From positions 1 to 61,355 of the forward strand of contig WGMX01000007.1 in NCBI GenBank assembly GCA_016124855.1: 61,355 nucleotides of DNA, read 5' to 3'. The notes below the pieces were generated by a model. The model had not been told where the DNA came from, did not search any database, and worked only from the letters and a program-made list of their open reading frames with translations. This document shows, in pieces, positions 25,678 to 35,640 of the stretch. Position numbers and translations under genes: made by a program. Numbering within the stretch: the first letter of the stretch is position 1; each line of letters begins with the position of its first letter. Source of the DNA: Anaerolineaceae bacterium. GTDB lineage: Bacteria > Chloroflexota > Anaerolineae > Aggregatilineales > Phototrophicaceae.

Positions 25678-26868
25678 TTAGGCTTTATCTTTGAGCGCTA
25701 CAACACCCGGCAAAGCCTTGCCTTCGAGCATTTCCAGACTTGCACCACCACCGGTTGAAATGTGAGTGATGCGAGAGGCAAGTCCTGAAGCTTCTACGGC
25801 AGCAGCCGAATCTCCGCCACCGATGATGGTAACTGCGCCGTAATCGGTTTGGTCGGCAAGAATTTGAGCGATAGCATTTGTGCCTTTGGCAAAATTGGAC
25901 ATTTCAAAGACTCCCATCGGGCCGTTCCAAACGACGGTTTTGGCATCCGAAAGATGCTGCTTAAACAATTCGATGGTTTTGGGGCCGATGTCAAGGATTC
26001 TCCAATCATCTGGAACACCGTCGGCTACAGCGATAGTTTTGGTATTGGCATTATTATCGAAGGCATCCCCAATGACCCCGTCGACGGGAAGGACAAGTTT
26101 GCCACCGGACTTCTCAAGGAGTTTGGAAGCTGTTTCGACGGCATCAGCTTCGACGAGCGATTTGCCCAGCGTATAACCTTGAGCCTTGAAAAAGGTGTTT
26201 GCCATACCACCGCCAATGAGCAGATGATCGACTTTGCCCAATAAAGATTCGATCACTTCGATTTTGTCAGAGACTTTCGCACCACCAAGAATGGCGATGA
26301 AGGGGCGTTTGGGATTATCAAGTGCGGTGGAAAGGTAGTCAATTTCCTTTTCCATGAGCAGGCCGGAAACAGCAGGTAGATATTTGGTCACACCTTCCGT
26401 CGAGGCATGAGCGCGATGGGCAGAGCCGAATGCGTCGTTAACGAATACGTCACCATGTGAAGCCAATTTTTTGGCGAGGTCGGGATCGTTCTTTTCATCA
26501 CCTTTATAGAAGCGCGTGTTTTCGAGCAGGAGTACGCCGCCATCGGGAAGATCGGCTACCGCTTTGTCGGCAACTTCACCCACACAATCGCCGGCGAAGG
26601 CTACTTTGGTACCGAGTAGTGCCTCGAGCGCAGGCGCAACCGGGGCCAGTGAGAATTTGGGATCTGGGCCATCTTTGGGACGACCAAGATGTGACATAAG
26701 AACTAGGGCTTTAGGTTTCTGCTCGAGAATGTATTTGAGGGTTGGAACTGCGGCACGGATACGTGTGTCGTCGGTGATTTTGCTGCCTTCCAGCGGTACG
26801 TTAAAATCAACTCGGACGAGGACACGTTTGCCCTTAAGATCAATATCACGGACTGTCATTTTGTTCAT
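25678..26868 (-). CDS. pgk: Phosphoglycerate kinase
   Basis: 396 residues from [31 protein letters not shown] lies six bases upstream (26880-26875). A 22-residue longer frame has no SD. Makes ATP from 1,3-bisphosphoglycerate in glycolysis. Landmarks: [62 protein letters not shown], the NGPMGVFE strand and the nucleotide loop [10 protein letters not shown]...STGGGASLE. It is followed by tpiA; gap is not in the window. Confidence 0.97.
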   Translation of the reverse strand: MNKMTVRDIDLKGKRVLVRVDFNVPLEGSKITDDTRIRAAVPTLKYILEQKPKALVLMSHLGRPKDGPDPKFSLAPVAPALEALLGTKVAFAGDCVGEVADKAVADLPDGGVLLLENTRFYKGDEKNDPDLAKKLASHGDVFVNDAFGSAHRAHASTEGVTKYLPAVSGLLMEKEIDYLSTALDNPKRPFIAILGGAKVSDKIEVIESLLGKVDHLLIGGGMANTFFKAQGYTLGKSLVEADAVETASKLLEKSGGKLVLPVDGVIGDAFDNNANTKTIAVADGVPDDWRILDIGPKTIELFKQHLSDAKTVVWNGPMGVFEMSNFAKGTNAIAQILADQTDYGAVTIIGGGDSAAAVEASGLASRITHISTGGGASLEMLEGKALPGVVALKDKA

Positions 26869-26983
26869 CTCATAATCTCCTGTAGACATATAGGGTTCGA
26901 AACATAAATTTGTATCTCTCCCTGAATAACGCATTGAATATTCGAACTATTCCACGCTAGTAGACCACAAGCCATCCCATTAT

Positions 26984-27000
26984 TGACACGATATGTGTCA
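26984..27000. promoter_or_regulatory. Possible operator palindrome upstream of pgk
   Basis: TGACAC and GTGTCA six-base arms separated by GATAT, about 115 bases before the pgk ATG. Dyads of this size are typical of dimeric repressors. No clear promoter pair could be placed around it. Confidence 0.35.
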
Positions 27001-27085
27001 GGCTTCGATGATGATACTTGGAATATTTACGGCTGGATAATTATCAAATCTAACAAATCGACATCAAAATGACGAGATTAGTTGT

Positions 27086-28390
27086 TTAAGATTCAGTGAA
27101 AAACTCTTTCGGTTGGCTTGCGCCGGCGCGCTCTTGCTGACTCATCTTGAGGATAGCTGCGACTAATTTTTGAGGATCATGCCGCCAAGGATGGTCGTTA
27201 TCGGTGAGGTCGGCATAGCGAATTTCGTAACGCTGCAAAATCTCGTGATGCTCGGGAACTGGTTGAACATAGGTTGTGTTTGTACCTGCATTGAGTTTGG
27301 GATAGGCATTATTGGCGAGTACGGCTTGAACGATGCCACGTCCGACGTGACGTTCTAGGGCCATCACGTGTTCGGCAACGGTAAAACCATCGGTTTCACC
27401 TTCTTGAGTAGCCACATTGCAGACATAAACAATATATGCATTTGAAGCGCGTAAGGCTTCGGCAATGCCTTTTACTAGAAGGTTTGGTAGGATGCTGGTA
27501 AAAAGGCTGCCGGGGCCAATAACGACGAGACCTGCGTCGAGAATAGCTTGCACACTTTCGCTGTAGGCTTGCACATTGGGTGGGGTGAGGCTGAGCTGTT
27601 CAATTTTTCCACCAGCATCGGTGATCTTAGATTCACCGACGATGTTCAGTGGACGAGTTTTGCCAGCAATGCGAACATTCGCAGACAGATGGACATCTTC
27701 CAGTGTGGCAGGTAATACCCGACCTTGAATATTGAGTACGCGCTCGGTTTCGATGAGGGCCGATTCGATGCTGCCGGTCACACCGGCTAAGGCGCTAATG
27801 AAGAGATTGCCAAAGGCATGACCGCTGAGATCACCCGCACCAAAGCGATATTGGAATAGCTGGGTCATCAGGCTTTCGTCATCGGCAAGCGCGGCGATGT
27901 TATTGCGAAGATCACCGGGGGGGAGAACACCGAGTTCACGGCGAAGGCGACCTGAACTGCCGCCATCGTCAGCAACTGTGACTACGGCGGTGATGTTACT
28001 CGTAAACGGTTTGAGACCGCGTAGCACGGAGGGCAAGCCTGTGCCACCGCCGATGGCAACTACCTTTAAACCTTTTTGGCGGGTTCGATGAGCATAGACC
28101 GCATCGGCAACATGCCCCTGTTGATTGCGACGGTAAGGGGCGAGAATGTTACGCGAGAACTTGACGACTGACAAAATAATCAACATGAAGCCAAGTGCAA
28201 TGGTCAGTGCATCAATAAATATTTCGGCAAAAGTCGAGAGATTCGCAATCAGATGTAGGCCAAGGATGTTGAGAACGCTTTGGGTAATACCGACGGCGAC
28301 TAAAACTACACCTGCTACTAGCAGCACTAGCCAGCGTTTGATCCCCATACCGAGGGTTAGCCATGTGGATAGCAGATGAAATCGTTGCAT
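27086..28390 (-). CDS. yvcK: YvcK/CofD-like (gluconeogenesis factor) with N-terminal membrane anchor
   Basis: 434 residues. The first 90 residues hold two to three hydrophobic helices; the rest is the YvcK domain of the CofD-like family: VVAIGGGTGLPSVLRGLK, VTVADDGGSSGRLRRELG, PPGDLRNNIAAL, and GSLFTSILPNLLV near the end. YvcK (GlmR) binds UDP-GlcNAc in B. subtilis and links carbon metabolism to cell-wall precursor supply. The extra membrane part is seen in some other bacteria. Next to pgk/tpiA the context is carbon metabolism. Confidence 0.92.
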   Translation of the reverse strand: MQRFHLLSTWLTLGMGIKRWLVLLVAGVVLVAVGITQSVLNILGLHLIANLSTFAEIFIDALTIALGFMLIILSVVKFSRNILAPYRRNQQGHVADAVYAHRTRQKGLKVVAIGGGTGLPSVLRGLKPFTSNITAVVTVADDGGSSGRLRRELGVLPPGDLRNNIAALADDESLMTQLFQYRFGAGDLSGHAFGNLFISALAGVTGSIESALIETERVLNIQGRVLPATLEDVHLSANVRIAGKTRPLNIVGESKITDAGGKIEQLSLTPPNVQAYSESVQAILDAGLVVIGPGSLFTSILPNLLVKGIAEALRASNAYIVYVCNVATQEGETDGFTVAEHVMALERHVGRGIVQAVLANNAYPKLNAGTNTTYVQPVPEHHEILQRYEIRYADLTDNDHPWRHDPQKLVAAILKMSQQERAGASQPKEFFTES

Positions 28391-28451
28391 ACATTCGCTT
28401 CATTAAGGTTGAGCAGAAACTGCGCTAGAGTACCACCGGGTCAAAAGTGTG

Positions 28452-29144
28452 TCAAAACTGTTTTCTGATTTGCCGGATGGTCACAAACATGGTCGCCAGA
28501 GCAACTAATAGGGTCGCGCCGCCGATTATTAGCGACGCATCGAACCAGAATTGTTCAGGAAACAGCCGGATAAGTGTATCCGAATATTCGAACTGCCACG
28601 TGCCGCCCGCAAAAAAAAGTTGGTGAAAGGTTGTAAAAAATGTATCCCAACTGGTGACGGCGATGATGACGATTGCCAAGATAATGCCGATGGTGAGGCG
28701 GCTGCCGTTTAGCAGGGCAGACCATAAGGCTTTCCTGTTTGAGCGCCAGAGATATGCGACGAGGAGTAGAGTAATTAGGCTACCGATGAGAGCCGAGGCA
28801 AAGGCATACTGCGTTACGTTTTTGACATCGCGCATATGACGAAGTTCATGGGTGTTATACATATCTCGACCGTCCGGAAAACGGAGATCAGCGAGAAAGG
28901 AAATGTCGTCGCCATTAAGCAGATATTGAATAGCAGAAGGCGCGTAGGTTAAGCGATCTTGTACTGTGAAGCCGTAATAATCCGCGGGGAAGTCGGGTCG
29001 ATTGTATTCGAATTGCAAATAGAGCGGACTCATGATGAGCCGGACGAATATCAAGACGACCAAGAATGGAAACGCTAGGGTAATGTAAAGGCGTGTGAGC
29101 CATTGAAGTGCGGATTGGGCGTGTGACGCTTGGGCAGTAGTCAT
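28452..29144 (-). CDS. TIGR01906/DUF1461 integral membrane protein
   Basis: 230 residues, four hydrophobic helices (about 18-42, 115-135, 148-168 and 200-222). Between the first two is a conserved-looking outer part with YGFT..DRLTYAPSAIQYLLN and HELRHMRDVK, the hallmark of DUF1461/TIGR01906 proteins. C-terminal half has WDTFFTTFHQLFFAGGTWQF. Function unknown. It starts three bases after the spermidine-synthase-like gene ends, so they form an operon. Confidence 0.85.
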   Translation of the reverse strand: MTTAQASHAQSALQWLTRLYITLAFPFLVVLIFVRLIMSPLYLQFEYNRPDFPADYYGFTVQDRLTYAPSAIQYLLNGDDISFLADLRFPDGRDMYNTHELRHMRDVKNVTQYAFASALIGSLITLLLVAYLWRSNRKALWSALLNGSRLTIGIILAIVIIAVTSWDTFFTTFHQLFFAGGTWQFEYSDTLIRLFPEQFWFDASLIIGGATLLVALATMFVTIRQIRKQF

Positions 29145-29147
29145 ACT

Positions 29148-30761
29148 TTATGGCTGCTTCGCTAATTCATCCATGTCATTGGACAGTAGGAAATTGACCA
29201 CCAACGAATCTACTAGAGTTTCGACCGGGGCGCGGTCATCGGTGAAAATGGTCGATGAAGTGTGTGTGGGGACAAGCTGCTGCACACCCCATGTTAGAGC
29301 GTCACGCAATAGTGAGTTAGCATTTGCCGGTAAATTTTGGACATTGACAATCAAATTGGTGTCGTTCGTCGGTTGATTGGTAGCGACAAGTATCGTGTTG
29401 AAAGAGGCGGGTACATCCATTGCGTGAACCGATGGGTAGACCTGTAGGAGTGTCGCGGTTAGAGCATCAACAAGGCGGCGATCTGTGTTGGTTCGTCCAA
29501 CATTGATGGCAACCACACCATTATTATCAAGATGGCTGCGAACTTCTTGAAAAAATTCGACGGTAGTTAAGTGCCAAGGGATGTAGGGTGGGCGATAGGC
29601 GTCAATGGCGACAAGACTGTAATGCTTGTCGAGATGGTTCAGCATGTAGCGACCATCTTGAGCGTAAGTCGTGAGAGAAGGCATCATTTTGGCGTTCATG
29701 TCGAAGTAACGCGCACCCGCATCAATGATGTCGCCATCAATTTCGATGCCATCAATCGGGATATTGCCGTAAACACCTACGTACTGACGGGCAATTGTGC
29801 CAGCCGCGAGGCCAATGATTGCCATTGATTTGACATCGGTCGGCTGCATGGGCGGATTGTTAAAATAGGGCGCGGTTAAGAAAAAACTCCATGTACGGTG
29901 GTTATCGCTAATGGTGTTGGGACTCCATTGGCTGTGAATGCCTTGCCCTTCGTTCAAATAGAGATAGCGATTGCCAGCGGTATCTTCCTGAACTTGAATA
30001 TAGTTGTATTGACTTTCTTTTTCATAAAGTAGTTTTGCGTTTGCAGCAGGTGGACGCAACGGACCATTCAGGACCAAAAAGGCAAGAACCGCTATAACGA
30101 CGGGCATCCATAACCAGCGCAAGACGGATGTACCTTGATGCTGCCAAATGCCGATAAATGCGACTCCGTATAATATGCCCGCGAACAGTAAAAAGGTGCG
30201 AATTGTTCCGAGTTCAGGAATGATAACCAGCACGGGCAAATATGTGCCAAGCAGGCTGCCTAAGGTGCTGATGCCGTAGATAAGGCCGGATGTTTTACCC
30301 GTGTCGGAGATGTTAGGACTGTTGGCGATGGCTAAGCGTATGGCAAAGGGCGAAGCACAGCCCAAGAGTGTGACAGGAATCGAAAACAAGACGAGAACAG
30401 ATATAAACGAGCCGATTGCTAAGGCAGCTTCTGCACCAGCAACGGCAGAACCAGCAGTTGTTAACACTGGACGTGCAACCAGCGGAATAAGGGCACTGAG
30501 GAACGCACCCCACAGGAGGATTTTGTAGAATGTCGTCGGATACGGTGAGCGATCCGCCCAACGACCGCCAATGAAATAGCCTGCGGTGAGATACAGTAAA
30601 ATGAGGCCGATGACATTTGCCCAGACAATATTGCTTGAACCAAAGACATTGCCCAAGAGGCGAGAGGCGGATAATTCAACGGCAAGAGTGGTCATGCCGC
30701 TAATGAAAACGGCGAGATAGAGAAATTTACCGGCAGGTTTGGAAAGTGTGTTGGATTGCAC
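29148..30761 (-). CDS. Membrane-fused spermidine-synthase-like protein
   Basis: 537 residues. The N-terminal half has seven to eight helices resembling the fused transporter-like region of this family (GMTTLAVELSASRLLG start, GYFIGGRWADRS loop). The C-terminal half (about 265-500) is a SAM-type Rossmann domain related to spermidine synthase: MAIIGLAAGTIARQY in the glycine-rich site, IEIDGDIIDAGARYF, and VAIDAYRPPYIPWHLTTVEFF. Canonical synthases have GGGDG where this has LAAG, so true aminopropyl transfer is uncertain. First gene of the run leading to yvcK. Confidence 0.85.
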   Translation of the reverse strand: MQSNTLSKPAGKFLYLAVFISGMTTLAVELSASRLLGNVFGSSNIVWANVIGLILLYLTAGYFIGGRWADRSPYPTTFYKILLWGAFLSALIPLVARPVLTTAGSAVAGAEAALAIGSFISVLVLFSIPVTLLGCASPFAIRLAIANSPNISDTGKTSGLIYGISTLGSLLGTYLPVLVIIPELGTIRTFLLFAGILYGVAFIGIWQHQGTSVLRWLWMPVVIAVLAFLVLNGPLRPPAANAKLLYEKESQYNYIQVQEDTAGNRYLYLNEGQGIHSQWSPNTISDNHRTWSFFLTAPYFNNPPMQPTDVKSMAIIGLAAGTIARQYVGVYGNIPIDGIEIDGDIIDAGARYFDMNAKMMPSLTTYAQDGRYMLNHLDKHYSLVAIDAYRPPYIPWHLTTVEFFQEVRSHLDNNGVVAINVGRTNTDRRLVDALTATLLQVYPSVHAMDVPASFNTILVATNQPTNDTNLIVNVQNLPANANSLLRDALTWGVQQLVPTHTSSTIFTDDRAPVETLVDSLVVNFLLSNDMDELAKQP

Positions 30762-30840
30762 TATTGGTCAGTCGATGAATTGATAACTTTACGGCACACG
30801 AGCGTATATTAAAGTAAAACGATTTTCTAGAGGAGAATTG

Positions 30841-31533
30841 ATGAGCGTTGGTGAAATTCGAACCGCAATGAAAACAGATATTGTTGAGATACGGCGGATT
30901 GTTGATGCGGTATGGCCTGATAACGAGATTAGTGCTAATCGAATTGAAGGCGTTTTGAATGATGCTGCACACTCAACGATGGTCTACGCGATTGAAAATC
31001 AAGTAGCGGGGTTTGTTGATGGCTTTTCGACAACATCCGGCGAGGGAGTAAGTCGGTGGGAAGTGGATTTGCTGGCGGTTCATCCTGATTTTCAACGGCG
31101 AGGAATTGCGTCGGCATTGGTTACGGCGAACACTGAAGTTGGACAATCCAGAGGGGCGGTGATTGCACGGGGATTGGTCGCTGTCGATAACGTTGGAAGT
31201 CAAAAGGCGTTCGCGAAATCGGGATATGAAACGGACGGTGTTATTTGTGAACTGATGATTACAGGTGGCACAAAAGGGCCGTCGGATACAGCCGATGCAG
31301 ATGAAGCAACTACAATTATTTCGGTTCGGACTATGAATTACACGGGTTTGTGGGTGGAAGGCAAGCGGTCAAAAGCGGGATTAGTAGATGCCTTGAGACA
31401 ACTCTCAGATAGCGTCTCTGATTTAGGGGGCGCTGTAATTCCGTGTGATGAGACGAAGGTAATTGACAATGCTTTATCATTGGGATTTGAGAAAGTAGGA
31501 CGCTACCAATGGTGGCAGCGCCCTCTAAAATGA
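30841..31533 (+). CDS. GNAT family N-acetyltransferase
   Basis: 230 residues; an AGAGGAG SD sits six bases before the ATG (a TTG immediately before it is not needed). The first half (about 1-140) is a GNAT domain: VDLLAVHPDFQRRGIASALV is the acetyl-CoA pyrophosphate loop and VDNVGSQKAFAKSGYE the typical late helix. The second half (about 150-230) is a shorter region with SKAGLVDALRQL and SLGFEKVGRYQWWQRPL that may be a degenerate second GNAT lobe. Substrate cannot be told. It is a lone gene converging on the flavoenzyme. Confidence 0.8.
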   Translation: MSVGEIRTAMKTDIVEIRRIVDAVWPDNEISANRIEGVLNDAAHSTMVYAIENQVAGFVDGFSTTSGEGVSRWEVDLLAVHPDFQRRGIASALVTANTEVGQSRGAVIARGLVAVDNVGSQKAFAKSGYETDGVICELMITGGTKGPSDTADADEATTIISVRTMNYTGLWVEGKRSKAGLVDALRQLSDSVSDLGGAVIPCDETKVIDNALSLGFEKVGRYQWWQRPLK

Positions 31534-31534
31534 G

Positions 31535-32671
31535 TTACTGAAAGCGAGAAGCTTTAAAAAGACTAATATCGTGCGGTGTTTCACCCGTGATGGCGAGATC
31601 ACTCAAAATCTTGCCGATGATGGTGCTAAATTTGAAGGCATGACCGGAGCAGCCCCCTGCAAAGACGATATGCTTGTATTCAGGGTGTTTGTCGATGACC
31701 CAATGTTCGTCGGGTGTCATGGTGTAAAGGCAAACACGAGCGGCACGCAATCCGGTCATATCGGGAAGATACTTGTTGCCAAACTCTAAGGCTGCATCGA
31801 TTTCGGACTGTGAAGTCGTGTAATCGATCTCCGAGGGGTGATTGAATAATGTTCCCCCGTGCCACGCGACTTTGAGGCCAGAACCTTGATTACTTGCCAT
31901 ACCATAAGGTGAGAATTTATATTCCGATGGTAAGTGTCCAATAAAAGCTGGGAAACGACCGATTTCATATTCACTTGCATGATCGGTTTCAAAGTACATC
32001 TCTTGGCAGCGGCAAGGGGTTAGGGGCAAATTTAAATCAATCGATGCTAAAATGGATTTTGCCCATGAACCAGCAGTAATGACCATTTTAGACGCGGTGT
32101 ATGTTTCATCCGCTGTTTTGACTTCAACGCTATCAGGATGAGCGGTTACGCTGTGAATCGGTGTATTTGACTTGAGGACAGCACCATGTTTCTCGGCAAG
32201 GCGGAGATGGGCCAGTACACATTTTGATGCCGGAAGAATGCCCGTATCGGCCTGATAGACCACTTTCATATTGCTACTGATGTGAAACTGGGGAAAATGT
32301 TTCATCGCCTCGTCGGGCGACATAACCTCAAATGGAACATTGGTGTCGGTTAACGTCGTGATGATTTTGTTCAGACTTGTTTCATCAGCCGCGCCGAAAT
32401 CGATGCCACCTGTGCGCGTATAGAGTTTTTCTCCCGCTTCTTCTTCTAGTTCTGACCACATCGGGTAAACGGCTTTGGCCAGTTTTACATATTGCGGATA
32501 GTCATAGGCGTAACGGATGATACGGGAGAGGCCGTAGGAACTGCCCTTTTGATGATTGAATTCGAATTGTTCGAGCAGCAGTACACGCTGACCTGCTTTA
32601 GCAAGATAGTACGCGGCGGCACTACCCATTGCACCTGCGCCGAGAACAATTGCATCGTAGCTGTTTGCCAT
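31535..32671 (-). CDS. Monomeric sarcosine oxidase / N-methyl amino acid oxidase-like flavoenzyme
   Basis: 378 residues from MANSYDAIVLGAG; a longer start overlaps the upstream DUF58 gene. FAD-binding GxGxxG at LGAGAMGSAAAYYL (about 8-21). The covalent-flavin signature is present: RVCLYTMTPDEHWVID near residue 310, whose Cys matches the cysteine linked to FAD in bacterial monomeric sarcosine oxidase, followed by FAGGCSGHAFKF. It probably oxidises an N-methyl amino acid (sarcosine, N-methyltryptophan or related) to the imine with release of peroxide. The exact substrate is unknown. Confidence 0.88.
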   Translation of the reverse strand: MANSYDAIVLGAGAMGSAAAYYLAKAGQRVLLLEQFEFNHQKGSSYGLSRIIRYAYDYPQYVKLAKAVYPMWSELEEEAGEKLYTRTGGIDFGAADETSLNKIITTLTDTNVPFEVMSPDEAMKHFPQFHISSNMKVVYQADTGILPASKCVLAHLRLAEKHGAVLKSNTPIHSVTAHPDSVEVKTADETYTASKMVITAGSWAKSILASIDLNLPLTPCRCQEMYFETDHASEYEIGRFPAFIGHLPSEYKFSPYGMASNQGSGLKVAWHGGTLFNHPSEIDYTTSQSEIDAALEFGNKYLPDMTGLRAARVCLYTMTPDEHWVIDKHPEYKHIVFAGGCSGHAFKFSTIIGKILSDLAITGETPHDISLFKASRFQ

Positions 32672-32681
32672 AGCATTTCCC

Positions 32682-33938
32682 TTAAAAGATTGAGCGCTGT
32701 GATAAGACTGCTCCGATATCGTCATTTTTCTTGACGGTAATCGTCGGAATGCGTGCCAATTGCAGAAGTGCCGTTAATTCTGTCGATGGACGACTGCCGC
32801 CGAAAGAAGCAGGATCAATCAAAATACATACGGGGCGAATGCCGCGACGAGAGAGAATTTGAGCCTCGGTAACCCAATTTGGTTCTAAAGAAGAGGTGAT
32901 TATTACGAGCGTAGTGCCGCGCGTAAAATAAGGTGTTTCCAAGGCTAACATCTGAGCAAGTGAATACGATGTTAAACTGCGAGCGACGGCAAGGGTTTGC
33001 AATATCCGGCTGAGTTGACGGTTACCATGCTCCGGTTGTATGACTTCGCGAGTTGGAACATATGCGGCGAAACCGAGCGCGCGTTCCGAGTCGATGAAGT
33101 ACTTGGACATTGAAGCCGCAACTACGACGGCATATTCTTCGGTGGATGCCGGTATACCGCTGCTGGTGGCAACAATACTGCGATTAGGCCCGGTACGTTG
33201 GAGCAGTGGATCATCGACGAGTGAGCTAGACGAAAAATCCGTGAAAAGCCAAACATCGACCAGTGGATCAATTTCAAACTCTTTGACGATGAGACGATCT
33301 TTACGAGCGGTTGATGACCAATGAATTCGATTAAAACTATCACCCGAAACATAGTCACGAACACCTGCGGCATTGGTTGTGACGTTGTGCGAGCGCCTGC
33401 GTTGCGCATCTCCGCCAGACATTTGACCAATGGGTAAATCAATGTGATTAATCGGGATGGTTTGAGGATAGACAATAACTTTAGACGTGGAATCAAGCTG
33501 GCGCGGCGAAAGAAAGAAGCCAAACGGGTCACCGCTCTTGAGGGTAACGGGACCTAGCTCGAACTCTCCGCGAACCAAGCAAAGCGTTTCAACTGTCCAA
33601 TGATAGCGTTTGCGTCCACCTAATGCGGGAACCACATGGCTGGCATAATGGTTGGGTAAAGTTGAATGGTCACGGACTTCTAACCACAGCTTTGGCAGAA
33701 TACTACGGTTATAAATGATGAATGTTTCTTCAAGCTTGCGACCCACTTGGGCGCGACGAGCCCGTGTTTTGCGGTTAATGGTTAGCCAGCGGACTGAAAT
33801 CCATGCCCAAATCAAGGACACAATTAACAAGCCAGCAAACAGATAGGCAAGCGTAAAGAAAAAGGCGCGTCCTGTAAATAACCCTGTCAGAAGAGAAGCG
33901 ATTAATAGGGCATAAACCGCATTACGACGACTGGACAT
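32682..33938 (-). CDS. DUF58 family protein
   Basis: 418 residues. Two N-terminal helices (about 7-48), a beta-rich domain (about 50-170) with PVTLKSGDPFGFF, then the DUF58 core GVRDYVSGDSFNRIHWSSTARKD (about 193-215) and a VWA-like fold (VWLFTDFSSSS, a MIDAS-like D-x-S-x-S variant). It is encoded six bases after the MoxR gene. Compared with the DUF58 protein at the window start, this one belongs to the longer, membrane-anchored subfamily. MoxR-DUF58 pairs act together in maturation of other protein complexes. Confidence 0.9.
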   Translation of the reverse strand: MSSRRNAVYALLIASLLTGLFTGRAFFFTLAYLFAGLLIVSLIWAWISVRWLTINRKTRARRAQVGRKLEETFIIYNRSILPKLWLEVRDHSTLPNHYASHVVPALGGRKRYHWTVETLCLVRGEFELGPVTLKSGDPFGFFLSPRQLDSTSKVIVYPQTIPINHIDLPIGQMSGGDAQRRRSHNVTTNAAGVRDYVSGDSFNRIHWSSTARKDRLIVKEFEIDPLVDVWLFTDFSSSSLVDDPLLQRTGPNRSIVATSSGIPASTEEYAVVVAASMSKYFIDSERALGFAAYVPTREVIQPEHGNRQLSRILQTLAVARSLTSYSLAQMLALETPYFTRGTTLVIITSSLEPNWVTEAQILSRRGIRPVCILIDPASFGGSRPSTELTALLQLARIPTITVKKNDDIGAVLSQRSIF

Positions 33939-33944
33939 ATCTGA

Positions 33945-34952
33945 TTACCGTGCTGACGCGCCGGGAACGCCTGTGGCAGCCAGCACATCTTGTATGACGG
34001 TGCGCGAAGAAATATCTTTTATGCGAGCAGCGGGTCCAACGATAACACGGTGGGCCAGAGTTACTTCAGCTAAAGCTTTTACATCATCAGGAATGACATA
34101 GTCTCGACCGGCCATCGCAGCACGAGCTTGAGCGGTGCGAAATAGGGCCAACGATCCACGCGGGCTGCTGCCTAGATATACGTCAGGATGCTGTCGAGTG
34201 GCATTAACGAGATCAATGATATAGCGTTTGACTTCGTCGGCGACATAAATTTCGCGAATGGCCTGCTGCGCAGCGAGCAGTTCTTGAATGCTTACCACTT
34301 GCTGCACATTAGCTATAGGATGCTCGTACTGCTGAGCGGAAAGCACCGTTAGTTCTTCGGCGGGGCTGGGATAACCCAATTGGAGGCGAATCATGAATCG
34401 GTCTAGCTGTGCTTCAGGTAGTGGAAAAGTACCTTCATATTCAATCGGGTTTTGGGTCGCCAGAATCATGAATGGGTTATCCATTTGATGGGTAACACCA
34501 TCCACTGTGACTTGATGTTCTTCCATTGCTTCTAACAGCGCGGCCTGCGTTTTTGGTGTCGCACGGTTAATTTCGTCGGCAAGAACGATTTGTGCCATAA
34601 TCGGCCCGGCGCGAAATTCAAATTCTCGAGACTTTTGATTAAAGAGTGAAACACCGGTTACGTCTGAGGGCAGCATATCCGGTGTGAATTGAATGCGACT
34701 GAAGGTACAGCCGATTACACGGGCGAGTGCTTTTGCGAGCATCGTTTTACCGACGCCGGGAATGTCTTCAATTAGGATATGACCTTTGCAAAGCAGACCG
34801 AGGACTGCCAGCCTAACCTCATTGCGCTTACCGATAATGACTTGTCCGACAGATTGGGCGATGCGCTCGGCGACGTTTTGTGCAAGGTTGATCTGCGGCG
34901 CCGTGTTGACAGCGCGAGGTGTTTGACGAGTGTTTTGTGGGAAATCGGTCAT
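33945..34952 (-). CDS. MoxR-type AAA+ ATPase
   Basis: 335 residues. MoxR family AAA+ motor: [16 protein letters not shown], Walker [14 protein letters not shown], the [14 protein letters not shown] segment, Walker [24 protein letters not shown], sensor 1 [22 protein letters not shown] with arginine finger, and a C-terminal lid with [17 protein letters not shown]. It pairs with the downstream DUF58 gene (six-base gap). MoxR proteins behave as chaperone-like remodelers for VWA-containing partners. The Bat operon at the other end of the window may use this MoxR or one outside the window. Confidence 0.95.
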   Translation of the reverse strand: MTDFPQNTRQTPRAVNTAPQINLAQNVAERIAQSVGQVIIGKRNEVRLAVLGLLCKGHILIEDIPGVGKTMLAKALARVIGCTFSRIQFTPDMLPSDVTGVSLFNQKSREFEFRAGPIMAQIVLADEINRATPKTQAALLEAMEEHQVTVDGVTHQMDNPFMILATQNPIEYEGTFPLPEAQLDRFMIRLQLGYPSPAEELTVLSAQQYEHPIANVQQVVSIQELLAAQQAIREIYVADEVKRYIIDLVNATRQHPDVYLGSSPRGSLALFRTAQARAAMAGRDYVIPDDVKALAEVTLAHRVIVGPAARIKDISSRTVIQDVLAATGVPGASAR

Positions 34953-35268
34953 TAGTACCTGCTTTTTGTACCATTATGCTAAGAAGAGATCAATCAAACC
35001 TGTTGATTGCCCTATGTTACACCACCAGTATAGCGGAAGTTGAAACGACTTGCCGATTGTAAGGGGTTTAGTATAATATGAGAAGCGTCGTAAGACTGTA
35101 CAGCACTATTAATTCTTCAACGTGTTCAACACTTGTAAATCTATTTTGGTTAAACTCGTAGTACAATTTCTGTTGTAACTCATCAATGTGTGATGTGAAT
35201 TTGTTCTTTAGCTGATTAACGGCTACCCGGGGCTGTAAAATCCGGGCAACTTGAGAAGGAGTGCGAGT
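34953..35268. other. Intergenic region upstream of the Roadblock gene
   Basis: 316 bases with no gene, separating divergent moxR and the Roadblock gene. It contains a promoter candidate at 35050-35077 and a short hairpin (CCCGG 35226-35230 / CCGGG 35242-35246) shortly before the SD of the Roadblock gene. If the promoter is used, the transcript has a leader of about 185 bases. Confidence 0.5.
35050..35077 (+). promoter_or_regulatory. Possible promoter for the Roadblock-pyrG transcript
   Basis: TTGCCG (35050-35055), a 16-base spacer and a perfect TATAAT (35072-35077). Expected start near 35084. Confidence 0.5.
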
Positions 35269-35640
35269 ATGGCAAAATCGCGGACAGAATTGATGGTTGA
35301 CCGCCTACGCGATCTCCAGTCGACAACACCAGAGATTGAAGCGTCTGCCGTAGTGAGTGTCGATGGTTTGATTATGGCTTCATCCCTGCCGGCTGGTGTT
35401 GAGGAAGACCGTGTTTCGGCGATGTCTGCGGCTATGCTTTCACTGGGTGAGCGAATTTCTACTGAATTGGGACGTGGCCTCCTAGACCAAGTTTATATAA
35501 AGGGAAAAGGGGGTTATGTTATTTTGATGTCAGTCGGTGATGAGGCTGTATTGACCACATTGGTTCGTGAAGGCGCAAAACTGGGTCTGATCTTTCTTGA
35601 CATGCGACGTACTGCTGACGACCTAGAAAAACTCGTCTAA
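35269..35640 (+). CDS. Roadblock/LC7 domain protein
   Basis: 123 residues from the ATG after AAGGAG (seven-base spacing); a TTG 18 bases upstream overlaps that SD. Single Roadblock/LC7 fold: a first helix (RLRDLQSTTPEIEASAVVSVDGLIMASSL), then EDRVSAMSAAMLSLGERIS, YIKGKGGYVILMSVGDEAVLTTL and a C-terminal helix. Bacterial Roadblock proteins such as MglB usually partner with Ras-like GTPases of the MglA type. No GTPase is adjacent, so the partner, if any, is elsewhere. It precedes pyrG by about 115 bases. Confidence 0.88.
   Translation: MAKSRTELMVDRLRDLQSTTPEIEASAVVSVDGLIMASSLPAGVEEDRVSAMSAAMLSLGERISTELGRGLLDQVYIKGKGGYVILMSVGDEAVLTTLVREGAKLGLIFLDMRRTADDLEKLV

Noticed and set aside
26984..27000. 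NrdR box
   Set aside because: The ACAC/GTGT spacing is shorter than the NrdR consensus and the neighbour is pgk, not a ribonucleotide reductase gene.
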